Assembly: GCA_036260105.1 (NCBI GenBank)
Contig: DATAAN010000292.1
Coordinates: 1-27,358 of the forward strand
Length of the DNA stretch: 27,358 bases
Reading direction: 5' to 3'
DNA from: JAJCYE01 sp036260105
Lineage (GTDB): Bacteria > Actinomycetota > CADDZG01 > JAHWKV01
The position numbers were made by a program, and so were the translations under genes. Within the stretch, counting starts at the first letter, position 1; the number at the start of each line of letters is the position of its first letter. Below, piece after piece: positions 15,372 through 22,130 of this stretch. Under the pieces are notes generated by a model. It was not told the origin of the DNA. It saw only the letters and a list, made by a program, of their open reading frames with translations, and searched no databases.

Positions 15372-15824
15372 ATGTCGACAAGCCTTGAGGGGATGACGGA
15401 AGACGCCGCCACCCCCTCCCCTGTGATCATGGCCCAGCCCGGAGTAGTCAACGCCCTAACCTCACTTGCTCCTGAAGAGGCATCCGTGCCTGGACCGGAC
15501 GTGTTCGATGTGGCCGTGATACGGCGCGCGGAGTGCTCGGTGCTGGCGCTGCACGGTGAGCTGGACATCGCCTCGGTCGCCTCGCTTGAGTTGGCGCTCG
15601 CCAAGGTGGAGGCGGACGGCTCACCCGTGGTCATCCTGGATCTTCGCCGCCTGAGCTTCATGGACTGCACGGGTCTGCGGAGCCTCATCTCCGCCCGCCA
15701 GCGGATAAGCGGTGCCGGAGGATCCCTTCTCGTCGTGCCCGGAGCGGCAAACATCCACCGGTTGCTCGAGCTGACCGGTACGCATCCTTTCTTCGAGTAC
15801 GTCAGGCCCGAACAGCTCAACTAG
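15372..15824 (+). CDS. STAS-domain protein (anti-sigma factor antagonist-like)
   Basis: 150 residues from ATG 15372, which has AGAGG nine bases upstream; an upstream TTG at 15333 is in frame but lacks support. The first 45 residues are variable, and residues 50-150 form a STAS domain: VLALHGELDIASVASLELAL, then VVILDLRRLSFMDCTGLRSL and the Gly-rich end. The segment MDCTG matches SpoIIAA/RsbV MDSSG, where the second Ser is phosphorylated by an anti-sigma kinase; here the position is Thr, which could still be phosphorylated. No kinase (RsbW-like) gene is in the window. It is divergent from the MerR/KaiC-like pair and lies next to a gene with a SigB/SigF-like promoter, consistent with stress-sigma control. 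Confidence 0.88.
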   Translation: MSTSLEGMTEDAATPSPVIMAQPGVVNALTSLAPEEASVPGPDVFDVAVIRRAECSVLALHGELDIASVASLELALAKVEADGSPVVILDLRRLSFMDCTGLRSLISARQRISGAGGSLLVVPGAANIHRLLELTGTHPFFEYVRPEQLN

Positions 15825-15839
15825 TACTCTGCTCCACCC

Positions 15840-16343
15840 CTAGCTTTGCCCGGAGACGTTCTCCACCACTCCTAGCGCCTGTTTCGCGGCTGCTGTCCGG
15901 TGGCTCTGCAGCTCATCGAGATGCCGAACCGCTCGTCCCGCCATTTCGGTTGAACGCAGCTCCCCCGCACGCTCGACTCCGGACTGCTCGAGGGCATCCC
16001 AGAACATCCTCTTGGCCTCGAGGGCGACGTCGAGACCCTCCAGCTCCACCAACCGGCTGAGATCCGAGTATCCGGTGATCTGGCCGTTGAGCTTTAGCCG
16101 GCCGACACGCTCAGCGAGCCAGGCCCCGGCGCTCTTCGTCGGGTTCTCCGTCACGTCGTGCGCCTTCATCAGGTCACGGACGGCGGAGACCTCCTGCTCG
16201 GTAGTCTCACGAATCTCGGAAAGCAGCTTGCCGAGCGGAGAGCCCTGGTTGCTCTCCTCGCTCCGGTGGGCCAGCTCCCGGGCGGCGACCAGAATCGCCA
16301 GGTGGTCGTTGAGGTAGATCCCGAGGTATTTGTCGTTCGCCAT
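15840..16343 (-). CDS. Helical-bundle (ferritin-like) stress protein of unknown function
   Basis: 167 residues from ATG 16343, which has AAGGAGGG 7 bp upstream; the frame continues to 16430 without a ribosome site. The sequence is almost entirely helical: YLNDHLAILVAARELAHRSE, then LGKLLSEIRETTEQEVSAVR, then LSRLVELEGLDVALEAKRMF and the last helix near HLDELQSHRTAAAKQAL. Spaced His and Glu residues in helices recall ferritin-like or DUF892-type bundles, but a full metal-binding set (ExxH pairs) is not clear. The family is common and uncharacterised in actinobacteria. A SigB/SigF-like promoter lies directly upstream, suggesting stress induction. Confidence 0.65.
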   Translation of the reverse strand: MANDKYLGIYLNDHLAILVAARELAHRSEESNQGSPLGKLLSEIRETTEQEVSAVRDLMKAHDVTENPTKSAGAWLAERVGRLKLNGQITGYSDLSRLVELEGLDVALEAKRMFWDALEQSGVERAGELRSTEMAGRAVRHLDELQSHRTAAAKQALGVVENVSGQS

Positions 16344-16369
16344 GGCGTCCCTCCTTGTCTCCCCATCAC

Positions 16370-16396
16370 CTACCCATGGGTCGAGCCGGGTGAACC
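16370..16396 (-). promoter_or_regulatory. SigB/SigF-like stress promoter of the helical-bundle gene
   Basis: On the minus strand GGTTC (complement of 16392-16396), a 16-bp spacer and GGGTAG (complement of 16370-16375) match the actinobacterial general-stress pattern GTTT-N14-16-GGGTAT closely. The -10 ends 26 bases before ATG 16343, leaving space for the strong ribosome site. The match is by eye; the -35 differs at its last base. Confidence 0.5.
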
Positions 16397-16436
16397 CTCG
16401 TGTTTGGTCCGGCGGAACTGATGCCAACATCTAAGG

Positions 16437-17699
16437 ATGCTTTCCTCCCGCAGGCCGAGCGCGCGCGTCCGGGCCCTGTTGTTCGCCCTGGCGCTTCTTC
16501 TTGCCGCCTGCGGCTCCGAAACCGCCGGCGGGGAGGGCCAGGCGCGTACTCAGTCCGCCGCAGCGAGTCCGTCTCCTCCGCCGCCGCAGCTGCCCGATGC
16601 GCCCAGCGCGGAGGAGCTCTACCGCGTGCCGGCCGACGTGCCGGCCGGCGAGCCGGGGCGCGTGGTGCGTCTGCAGGAGCTGGACGTGCCGGACGGCCTG
16701 CGGGGGTGGCGGATCCTCTACCACTCGACCGCAGTCGACGGCAGGGACATCGTCGTATCCGGGTTGGTGTTCGCTCCCGCCGGCGACGAGCGCGCCGGAC
16801 GACCGGTGGTCACCTGGGGTCACGGGTCGGTCGGCCTGGGCGACGCGTGCGCGCCCTCCCGCTTCCCCGACGGGATCGTCCGGCAGCCGATCTTCCGGGA
16901 GCTGCTCAATCGCGGTTTCGTGGTGACGGCCACCGACTACGAGGGGCTCGGGACACCCGGAGTTCACCCGTGGCTGGTCGGCCAGAGCGAAGGCCGAGGG
17001 ATGCTCGACATCGTCCGTGCCGCCCGGCAGATACCGGCGAGCGGCGCCGGCAGCCGCGTTCTGGCGTTCGGGGCGTCGCAGGGCGGCGGGGCCGCGCTGT
17101 TCGCCGGAGAGCTCGCCGGAACCTACGCAAGAGATCTGGAGCTGCTTGGAGTCGTGGCGGCTGCGCCGGCCGCCGAACTCGACCTGCTCGCACTTCTGCC
17201 GCAGGAGAACCTGGCCGGCGTGACGGGATTCGTCGTCATGGGAGCCTTCGGCTTCGCCGCCGCGTACCCGGACCTTCCGCTGGACCGGGTCCTGCAGCCG
17301 GAGGTCCTGGCCCAGCGGACGGTCGTGGAGTCCCTTTGCCAGGACCAGATCGACCGGCGATTCCGGAGCCAGGCGCTCAGCCAGGTCGTCAGGGCCTCCC
17401 CCGGCAGTGTCGATCGCTGGGCCGAAGCCATCGCTCAGAACACGCCCGGGCGGAGACAGACCGAAGCGCCCGTCCTGCTTGTGCACGGCAACCAGGACCG
17501 GGTGGTGCCGGTCGAGGTGACGCAGCTGCTCTTCGACCGGCTTTGCCGCATGGGGGTTCCCGCGGAGAGGCAGGTCTACGGCGGGGTGGACCACGGCGAG
17601 ATACTCAGCGCCTCCCGCGACGACGTACTCGAATGGATCGGCGCCCGGGAGGACGGCAGGAGCCCCGAATCCCGCGAGGGCGTCCAGCGATGCTCCTGA
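16437..17699 (+). CDS. Secreted lipase-like alpha/beta-hydrolase lipoprotein
   Basis: 420 residues. A signal peptide with lipobox LLAAC places lipid-modified Cys25 at the membrane surface. After a Pro/Ser-rich linker (to about 60) comes an alpha/beta-hydrolase domain of the secretory lipase (LIP) kind: oxyanion region TWGHGSVG, ATDYEGLG, nucleophile elbow GASQGGGA with Ser214, acid Asp354 in GNQDRVVP and His386 in GGVDHGEI. This order is a complete catalytic triad. It probably hydrolyses esters or lipids outside the membrane. ATG 16437 lies 94 bp from the divergent helical-bundle gene; only a weak AAGG precedes it. It converges with modC 16 bp away. Confidence 0.88.
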   Translation: MLSSRRPSARVRALLFALALLLAACGSETAGGEGQARTQSAAASPSPPPPQLPDAPSAEELYRVPADVPAGEPGRVVRLQELDVPDGLRGWRILYHSTAVDGRDIVVSGLVFAPAGDERAGRPVVTWGHGSVGLGDACAPSRFPDGIVRQPIFRELLNRGFVVTATDYEGLGTPGVHPWLVGQSEGRGMLDIVRAARQIPASGAGSRVLAFGASQGGGAALFAGELAGTYARDLELLGVVAAAPAAELDLLALLPQENLAGVTGFVVMGAFGFAAAYPDLPLDRVLQPEVLAQRTVVESLCQDQIDRRFRSQALSQVVRASPGSVDRWAEAIAQNTPGRRQTEAPVLLVHGNQDRVVPVEVTQLLFDRLCRMGVPAERQVYGGVDHGEILSASRDDVLEWIGAREDGRSPESREGVQRCS

Positions 17700-17715
17700 G
17701 GCCGGAGCACCGGCA

Positions 17716-18768
17716 TCAGGCCGGATACACCTGGATCTCGGTCGCTTTGATGGACACCCAAACCGGTCCGGCGGCGGCCAGGTCCAGGTCCTTGAGCGCG
17801 CCGGTCGTGACCTCTGCCACGACCTTCACCGGCCCGTCCACGTTCACCCTCGCGCGGTCTCCTTCCAGGTCGATGCCCGCCACGGTCCCTTGCCACACGT
17901 TTCGCGGCGAGCCCTGCGGCCGCTCCCGGTGCAGGGCCACGGCGCGAGGGTGGATGGCGGCAAAAACCTCACCGGCGAAGTTAGAAGGCACCACGAGGGT
18001 CCCACCGGTTTCGGTTTCCACACCCCCCGGAAGCCCCTTGCCTCTTATGAGGTTGAGCCCCACGAGCTCGGCCACGTAGGGCGACCTGGGACGTTGGGCG
18101 ACCTCCGTGGAGGTCCCCTCCTGGATGACCCGGCCGCCCTCAAGAACGATCAGCCGGTCGGCCAGCGCGGCCGCCTCCAGCGGGTTGTGGGTGACAAGCA
18201 GGGCGCTTCCCGAAAAAGACCGCAGGTGGCGGCTCAGCTCCCTCCGGACCTCCAGCTTGGTGCCCGCGTCCAGGGCGGCCAGCGGCTCGTCGAGCAGCAG
18301 CAGCCGTGGCTGCGGCGCCAAAGCCCGGGCGAGCGCCGCCCGTTGCGCCTGGCCGCCGGAGAGCGAGCCGGGCTTCGCCCCGGCATAGGCCTCCAGCCCC
18401 ATCGCGGCCAGCCACTCGCGAGCCTTGGCCCGGGCCTGGCTCCTCGGTGTGCCTGCGGCGGCTAGCCCGAAGGCGACGTTCTGCGCCACGGTGAGGTGGG
18501 GGAACAGCAGGTAGTCCTGGAAAACGAACCCCGTCGGCCGCTCGTAGGGCGCCTTACGGATGCCGCCCGCCGGATCCTCCAGCACCACGCCGTCCAGAAC
18601 GATGCGGCCGGACTCCAAAGGCACCAGCCCGGCGAGCGCCCGCAGCAGCGTCGTCTTTCCCGAGCCGTTCGGCCCCAGCACCGCCAGCACCTCGCCGAAC
18701 GGCACCCGGATCTCCACGTCGAGCTTCAGCGTCCCGAGGGACAGGCAGACCCTCGCCTCCAGGCTCAC
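17716..18768 (-). CDS. modC: Molybdate ABC transporter ATPase ModC
   Basis: 350 residues. ABC domain with Walker A GPNGSGKT (32-39), FVFQDYLLFPHLTV for the Q-loop, signature LSGGQAQR (136-143), Walker B LLLLDEPLAALD and switch His in LVTHNPLEA. The last 80 residues, starting about 270, form a TOBE/Mop-type domain (RNVWQGTVAGIDLEGDRARV and KVVAEVTTGAL), which binds molybdate in ModC and senses intracellular oxyanion. GTG 18768 overlaps the modB stop (GTGA), and codes VSLEARVCL. The much longer open frame upstream of this point is antisense to nothing and runs through modB in another frame, so it is not coding. ModC ends the operon. Confidence 0.92.
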   Translation of the reverse strand: MSLEARVCLSLGTLKLDVEIRVPFGEVLAVLGPNGSGKTTLLRALAGLVPLESGRIVLDGVVLEDPAGGIRKAPYERPTGFVFQDYLLFPHLTVAQNVAFGLAAAGTPRSQARAKAREWLAAMGLEAYAGAKPGSLSGGQAQRAALARALAPQPRLLLLDEPLAALDAGTKLEVRRELSRHLRSFSGSALLVTHNPLEAAALADRLIVLEGGRVIQEGTSTEVAQRPRSPYVAELVGLNLIRGKGLPGGVETETGGTLVVPSNFAGEVFAAIHPRAVALHRERPQGSPRNVWQGTVAGIDLEGDRARVNVDGPVKVVAEVTTGALKDLDLAAAGPVWVSIKATEIQVYPA

Positions 18769-19619
18769 AGATTCGGTAGGAAGCGGCTGCGGAAGACGAT
18801 CAGCACCGTGAGCGAGACGGCAAGCAGAACGACGCTGAGAGCGATCGCGGCCTCCAGCCGCGTCTCCAGGGCGAGGTAGACGGCCAGCGGGATGGTCTGG
18901 GTTCGGCCGGGAAGGTTGCCGGCGAAGGTGATCGTAGCTCCGAACTCGCCGAGGGCACGCGCCCAGGCCAGGGCCGCCCCGGCCCACAGGCTCGGCCCGA
19001 TGAGCGGCAGCGTGACGCGGCGGAAGGTTACCCAGGGACGGGCTCCCAGCGTTGCGGCAGCCTCCTCGAAACGCCGGTTCATCGAGCGGAGCCCGGCCTC
19101 GACCGTGATGACCAGAAACGGCATGGCCACGAAGGTCTCCGCCAGGATGGCTCCGGCCATGGTGAACGGCAGTGTGATGCCGAACGCCTCGTCCAGCCAC
19201 CGTCCGGCGAATCCCCGCCGGCCGAATGCCAGAAGAAGGGCCACGCCACCAACCACGGGCGGCACGATCATCGGCAGGGTGGTCAGCGCCCGCACCAGCG
19301 ATCGCCCCGGGAACTCCCACCGGGCGAGAGCCCAGGCGAGGGGCACCCCGAGCAGAATCGAGATGCCGGTGGCCGCCAGGGAGCAGACCAGCGACAGCCA
19401 CAGGGCGCTGCGGACCGGCGCCGAGCCCAACTCGGACGCCAGACCGTTCCATGGGGTGCGCAGCAGCAGCCCCAGGAGGGGCAGAAGGAAGAAGGCCACC
19501 GCCAGGCCGACTGCCAGCTTGACCAGCGGAGCGGCAGCTCTTTCTATGCCGTAAGCCGGCCACGTCCTGGGGGCAGCCGGCGGGGCGGAGCCGGCGTCGC
19601 TAGGGATCGAGGAACCCAT
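18765..19619 (-). CDS. modB: Molybdate ABC transporter permease ModB
   Basis: 284 residues in the cytoplasmic membrane with about six helices, starting LVKLAVGLAVAFFLLPLLGL. The EAA coupling loop is visible as RFEEAAATLGARPWVTFRRV, followed by LPLIGPSLWAGAALAWARAL and GEFGATITFAGNLPG, the latter a diagnostic ModB/CysTW signature. LALETRLEAA close to the end is also typical. ATG 19619 (MGSSIPSD) is chosen because GGGAGGTG stands upstream and it overlaps the modA end by 20 bases, which couples the two; the frame extends to 19703 within modA. The first 35 residues are polar and precede the first helix. Confidence 0.92.
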   Translation of the reverse strand: MGSSIPSDAGSAPPAAPRTWPAYGIERAAAPLVKLAVGLAVAFFLLPLLGLLLRTPWNGLASELGSAPVRSALWLSLVCSLAATGISILLGVPLAWALARWEFPGRSLVRALTTLPMIVPPVVGGVALLLAFGRRGFAGRWLDEAFGITLPFTMAGAILAETFVAMPFLVITVEAGLRSMNRRFEEAAATLGARPWVTFRRVTLPLIGPSLWAGAALAWARALGEFGATITFAGNLPGRTQTIPLAVYLALETRLEAAIALSVVLLAVSLTVLIVFRSRFLPNL

Positions 19620-20385
19620 GCTCCGAAAGCACCTCCCGGCCCTGGCGGGATAGCACGAAGTCGACGAATGCCCGTGCGACCTCGGGGTTGTCGGCCCCGC
19701 CAACCACTCCGATCGGGTACTCGGCTTCGACGTTGTGCTGCTCGGGGATCTCGATGCCGGCCGCCCGGCTCCCGACGGCCCGCACGTCGGTGGCGTAGAC
19801 GACGCCGGCGTCGGCTTCGCCCAGCGTCACCGGACCCACGACCCCTTTGACGTCGACTGCCTCCGATACCGGATTGACGGTGACTCCGGCCTTGTCCAGA
19901 GCCTGACGGGCGTAGCGGCCGACCGGAACCTGGGCCGCCGCCAGGACGACCTTAAGGTCCGGATTCGCCAGGTCGCTGAGAGTCCGGATGCCTTTGGGGT
20001 TGCCCGGGGCGACGATTATCTGGAGCACATTGCGGGCGAACACCTGGGGATCTCCGTCGATCAGGTCGTCGGCGGAGACCTTCTCCATGTTGGTCTGGTC
20101 GGCAGAAGCGAAGACGTCGGCGCCGCCCTGCTCGAGGATTTGTGTCGCCAGCCCGCTGGAGGGGCCGAAGTTGAAGGTCAGTTCGGTCTCGGGGTTGGCG
20201 GCCTTGAACAGCTCGGCAATCCCGTTGAAGGACTCGGTCAAGGACGCAGCCGCGAAGACCGTGGCGCGGCCGGAAACCCCCGTGGTGGCAGAGGTTGCGC
20301 CGTCCGGCGAGCGGTCCTGCGTCGCACATCCGGCCGCCAGGAAAAGCAGTGCGGCCAGGATGCCGGCCGGGATACGGATCTTCAT
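19600..20385 (-). CDS. modA: Molybdate-binding lipoprotein ModA
   Basis: 261 residues. Signal peptide with lipobox LAAGC (Cys19), then a linker and the class II periplasmic-binding-protein fold: TVFAAASLTESFNGIAELFK, FNFGPSSGLATQI, GADVFASADQTNM, NVLQIIVAPGNPKGI and VVGPVTLGEADAGVVYATDV. AASLT and GPSSG bring the serine and backbone amides that hold molybdate or tungstate. It captures the oxyanion outside the membrane and hands it to ModB. The ATG lies four bases after the stop of the HTH-TOBE gene, with AGGGAG upstream inside that gene, so it is coupled to its regulator. Confidence 0.93.
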   Translation of the reverse strand: MKIRIPAGILAALLFLAAGCATQDRSPDGATSATTGVSGRATVFAAASLTESFNGIAELFKAANPETELTFNFGPSSGLATQILEQGGADVFASADQTNMEKVSADDLIDGDPQVFARNVLQIIVAPGNPKGIRTLSDLANPDLKVVLAAAQVPVGRYARQALDKAGVTVNPVSEAVDVKGVVGPVTLGEADAGVVYATDVRAVGSRAAGIEIPEQHNVEAEYPIGVVGGADNPEVARAFVDFVLSRQGREVLSEHGFLDP

Positions 20386-20389
20386 GTCT

Positions 20390-20791
20390 TTAGCGCTCCC
20401 TGGGTAGCTCGATCACGACGTTCGTCGACTTCACCGCGGCCACGGCGAGCATCCCCGGCTCGAGCTGGAGCTCGTCGGCGGCTTCCCGGGTCATGAGCGA
20501 TACCAGCCGGTGCGGACCCGCCTGAACCTCCACGTGGGCGGCCACCCCGTCCTTCAGGACCCGCGTGATGATGCCGGGGAAGTGGTTGCGGGCCGACTCG
20601 GCGTTGATGTGCCTGAGCTCGGAGGTCTGGGCGAGGCTGGTGACGAACGCTGCAAGGTCGGCTCCCTGGACGATGCGGTGGCCGCCGTCCTTCCGCGTGG
20701 TGGGAAGCCGGCCGCTGTCGGCCCACCGTCGAACCGTGTCCACGCTCAGGCCCAGGAGTTCGGCGACCTCGCCCATCCGGTAGGAAATCAT
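20390..20791 (-). CDS. HTH-TOBE molybdate-responsive regulator
   Basis: 133 residues. Residues 1-50 are a MerR/excisionase-type HTH: RMGEVAELLGLSVDTVRRWA then TRKDGGHRIV. Residues 66-130 are a single TOBE/molbindin domain: ARNHFPGIITRVLKDGVAAH, VEVQAGPHRLVSLMTREAA and ELEPG-like LQLEPGMLAVAAVKSTNVVI. This arrangement is the actinobacterial counterpart of ModE, which has a different HTH; molybdate binding to the TOBE domain should control DNA binding. It is the first gene of the mod operon, so autoregulation is expected. The ATG at 20791 has no ribosome site but a -10 six bases away. Confidence 0.88.
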   Translation of the reverse strand: MISYRMGEVAELLGLSVDTVRRWADSGRLPTTRKDGGHRIVQGADLAAFVTSLAQTSELRHINAESARNHFPGIITRVLKDGVAAHVEVQAGPHRLVSLMTREAADELQLEPGMLAVAAVKSTNVVIELPRER

Positions 20792-20826
20792 CAGTGGATT
20801 ATCCCGTCGAAAAGCCGCATCTGCAA
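20792..20826 (-). promoter_or_regulatory. Leaderless sigma-70-type promoter of the mod operon
   Basis: On the minus strand TTGCAG (complement of 20821-20826), exactly 17 bases, GATAAT (complement of 20798-20803), six bases and then ATG. Both hexamers and the spacing fit the main sigma factor. The six-base gap puts the transcription start at the ATG itself, explaining the absent ribosome site. This is the clearest promoter in the window. Confidence 0.7.
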
Positions 20827-20841
20827 GCTGAAAAGGACCTA

Positions 20842-20854
20842 TATCTCTGAGATA
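20842..20854. promoter_or_regulatory. Palindrome TATCTC-T-GAGATA upstream of the mod promoter
   Basis: Six-base arms repeat perfectly around one base, centred about 57 bp before the predicted mod transcription start. This is a suitable place for an activator or an upstream operator. The HTH-TOBE protein encoded next is the obvious candidate binder, by inference. Confidence 0.4.
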
Positions 20855-20947
20855 AGAGGAATTGAAGCTTGATGTGCCGCATGTGCGGTGACTTAGTCAA
20901 TCCGGAACGCGGGGCCGGCGGACGGCTCCTCCGGGCGGGAGCGCGTG

Positions 20948-20972
20948 AAAGCCCGCCTTGGAGGCGGGCTTT
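20948..20972. terminator. Strong hairpin terminator between Hsp20 and the mod upstream region
   Basis: AAAGCCCGCC (20948-20957) pairs perfectly with GGCGGGCTTT (20963-20972) with a five-base loop. The ten-pair stem is GC-rich with A/T ends, a classic bidirectional intrinsic terminator. On the minus strand it lies 37 bases after the Hsp20 stop. Confidence 0.8.
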
Positions 20973-21008
20973 CGTTTGCGCCTGGCGAACTAGCGCCGCT
21001 GAGTTGTT

Positions 21009-21563
21009 TTAGGCGGCCTGGGTCTGCTGCGAGCCCTCGCCCTGCTTCGCCTCGCCGGCCGGCTCGGCCGCGGGCTGCGCTTCGAGGGTCTGCTGCTCAG
21101 CTCCGGTCCCCTCGATCTGCACGGCGATCTTCTTGGTCGGTGCGATCTGGGCTCCGCCGGGAACGATCACCTCGAGTACGCCGTTGCGGTGTACCGCCTT
21201 GATGTCGTCCACGTTCACGCCCTCGGGAAGCGGAATGCTCCGGTCGAAGGCGCCGTAGCTGGTCTCCATCCGGAAGTAGTTCTCCTTCTCATCCCGGTGC
21301 TCGTAGCGCCGTTCACCGTGGATACGGAGCATGCCGTCGGCGACGGAGATGTCTACGTCCTTCTCAGGATCCACTCCGGGGAGCTCTGCCCGGATCACCA
21401 GATCGTTCTCCCGGCTGAAAACGTCCACCGCCGGGGCCCAGGTCCTGGCGAGCTGCTGGCCGCCGGAGCCGATTCCTCGGAACGTCGCCTTCATCAGCTG
21501 ATCCATCTGCCGCTCCAGGTCGGTGAGTGCCGCCCAGGGGCTAAACCTGCTCAACAGTGCCAT
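21009..21563 (-). CDS. Hsp20/alpha-crystallin small heat-shock protein
   Basis: 184 residues from ATG 21563, which has GGAGGTGA 7 bp upstream; the frame runs further up without support. Residues 1-42 are the variable N-terminal arm (MALLSRFSPWAALTDLERQM). Residues 43-140 are the alpha-crystallin domain: WAPAVDVFSRENDLVIRAEL, PGVDPEKDVDISVADGMLRI, then YGAFDRSIPLPEGVNVDDIK and the hallmark NGVLEVIVP. The C-terminal tail is long, Gln/Ala/Glu-rich and lacks a clear I-x-I motif. It should form oligomers that hold unfolding proteins without ATP. The gene follows the 111-residue gene by 56 bp and may share its transcript. No CIRCE or HAIR element was seen. Confidence 0.93.
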   Translation of the reverse strand: MALLSRFSPWAALTDLERQMDQLMKATFRGIGSGGQQLARTWAPAVDVFSRENDLVIRAELPGVDPEKDVDISVADGMLRIHGERRYEHRDEKENYFRMETSYGAFDRSIPLPEGVNVDDIKAVHRNGVLEVIVPGGAQIAPTKKIAVQIEGTGAEQQTLEAQPAAEPAGEAKQGEGSQQTQAA

Positions 21564-21619
21564 CTGTGTGTCACCTCCGTTCCTCTGCTGATGCCTGTGA
21601 CCTTTGTTCCAAACTCTCG

Positions 21620-21955
21620 TTACGAGCAGCCGACGCACTCCGCGTCGTCCTGTCGCACGGCCTGGGGCTGAGACGGCTCCTGGGCCGCTTCCTGCAGCAT
21701 GTTGGCGACTGCCAGGTCGTCCGAGGCGGTCCACCGCAAAGCCGGGTGGACGGCGGCGGGCTGCGTCACTGCGCTGTTCGCAGTAGCTTCAAGGAGCCGA
21801 AGGTACTGAATTCTCGGGAGGCGGTAGAAGTTGCCTACCCGCCGGGCGCCCTTAGCAAGGTGGGCGCCGAGCTGGCGTGCCCAGTCCCGGTCGACCATCA
21901 CCATTCCATCCAGCTTGTGCCGAACGCTGCCGATGTCCGCAATTGTCGTCTCCAT
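21620..21955 (-). CDS. 111-residue protein of unknown function upstream of Hsp20
   Basis: The start is ATG 21955, supported by GAGGAGGT 8 bp upstream; the frame extends to 22024 without a site. The protein begins METTIADIGSVRHKLDGMVM, has a basic middle (WARQLGAHLAKGARRVGNFY), and then RLPRIQYLRLLEATANSA. The C-terminus is low-complexity (Gln, Ala, Pro) and ends DDAECVGCS, a CxxC pair exactly at the end. No signal peptide, membrane segment or known family is recognised. It is probably cytoplasmic and co-transcribed with hsp20, so a stress-linked role is inferred only from position. Confidence 0.6.
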   Translation of the reverse strand: METTIADIGSVRHKLDGMVMVDRDWARQLGAHLAKGARRVGNFYRLPRIQYLRLLEATANSAVTQPAAVHPALRWTASDDLAVANMLQEAAQEPSQPQAVRQDDAECVGCS

Positions 21956-21963
21956 GTTCGACA

Positions 21964-22060
21964 CCTCCTCTGTCCAAACCTTCTGTCTCTTTACTGACTT
22001 CTGTCCTAAATAACTTACTAACAAGGTACTTTATTCCGAGAATCTTTGAAATTTTCACGG
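21964..22060. promoter_or_regulatory. AT-rich divergent promoter region
   Basis: This is by far the most AT-rich patch of the window, between the 111-residue gene (-) and the YkgJ-like gene (+), with several T/A runs (AAATTTC, TTATTTAG). It surely carries the promoters, but no hexamer pair is convincing and no CIRCE or HspR inverted repeat is present. Confidence 0.45.
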
Positions 22061-22130
22061 GGGTCCGGTTGTTCCCACGCGAGCCTTGTCGGACAATTGG
22101 ATCGGCGGACTCACCAACTTCGGAGGGACG

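Noticed and set aside
16400..18079. 559-residue plus-strand frame over the lipase and modC
   Set aside because: Shadow frame rich in Arg and Gly; the real genes in this stretch have full motifs in other frames.
18769..19563. N-terminal extension of modC to 19563
   Set aside because: The upstream part runs through modB in another frame and has no ABC motifs; the GTG overlapping the modB stop is the right start.
20872..21012. 46-codon plus-strand ORF starting MCRMCGDLV
   Set aside because: It runs straight through the strong terminator hairpin at 20948-20972 and into the hsp20 end; the CxxC looks accidental.
21564..22130. CIRCE or HAIR heat-shock operators near hsp20
   Set aside because: Neither TTAGCACTC-N9-GAGTGCTAA nor CTTGAGT-N7-ACTCAAG is present in the region read on both strands.
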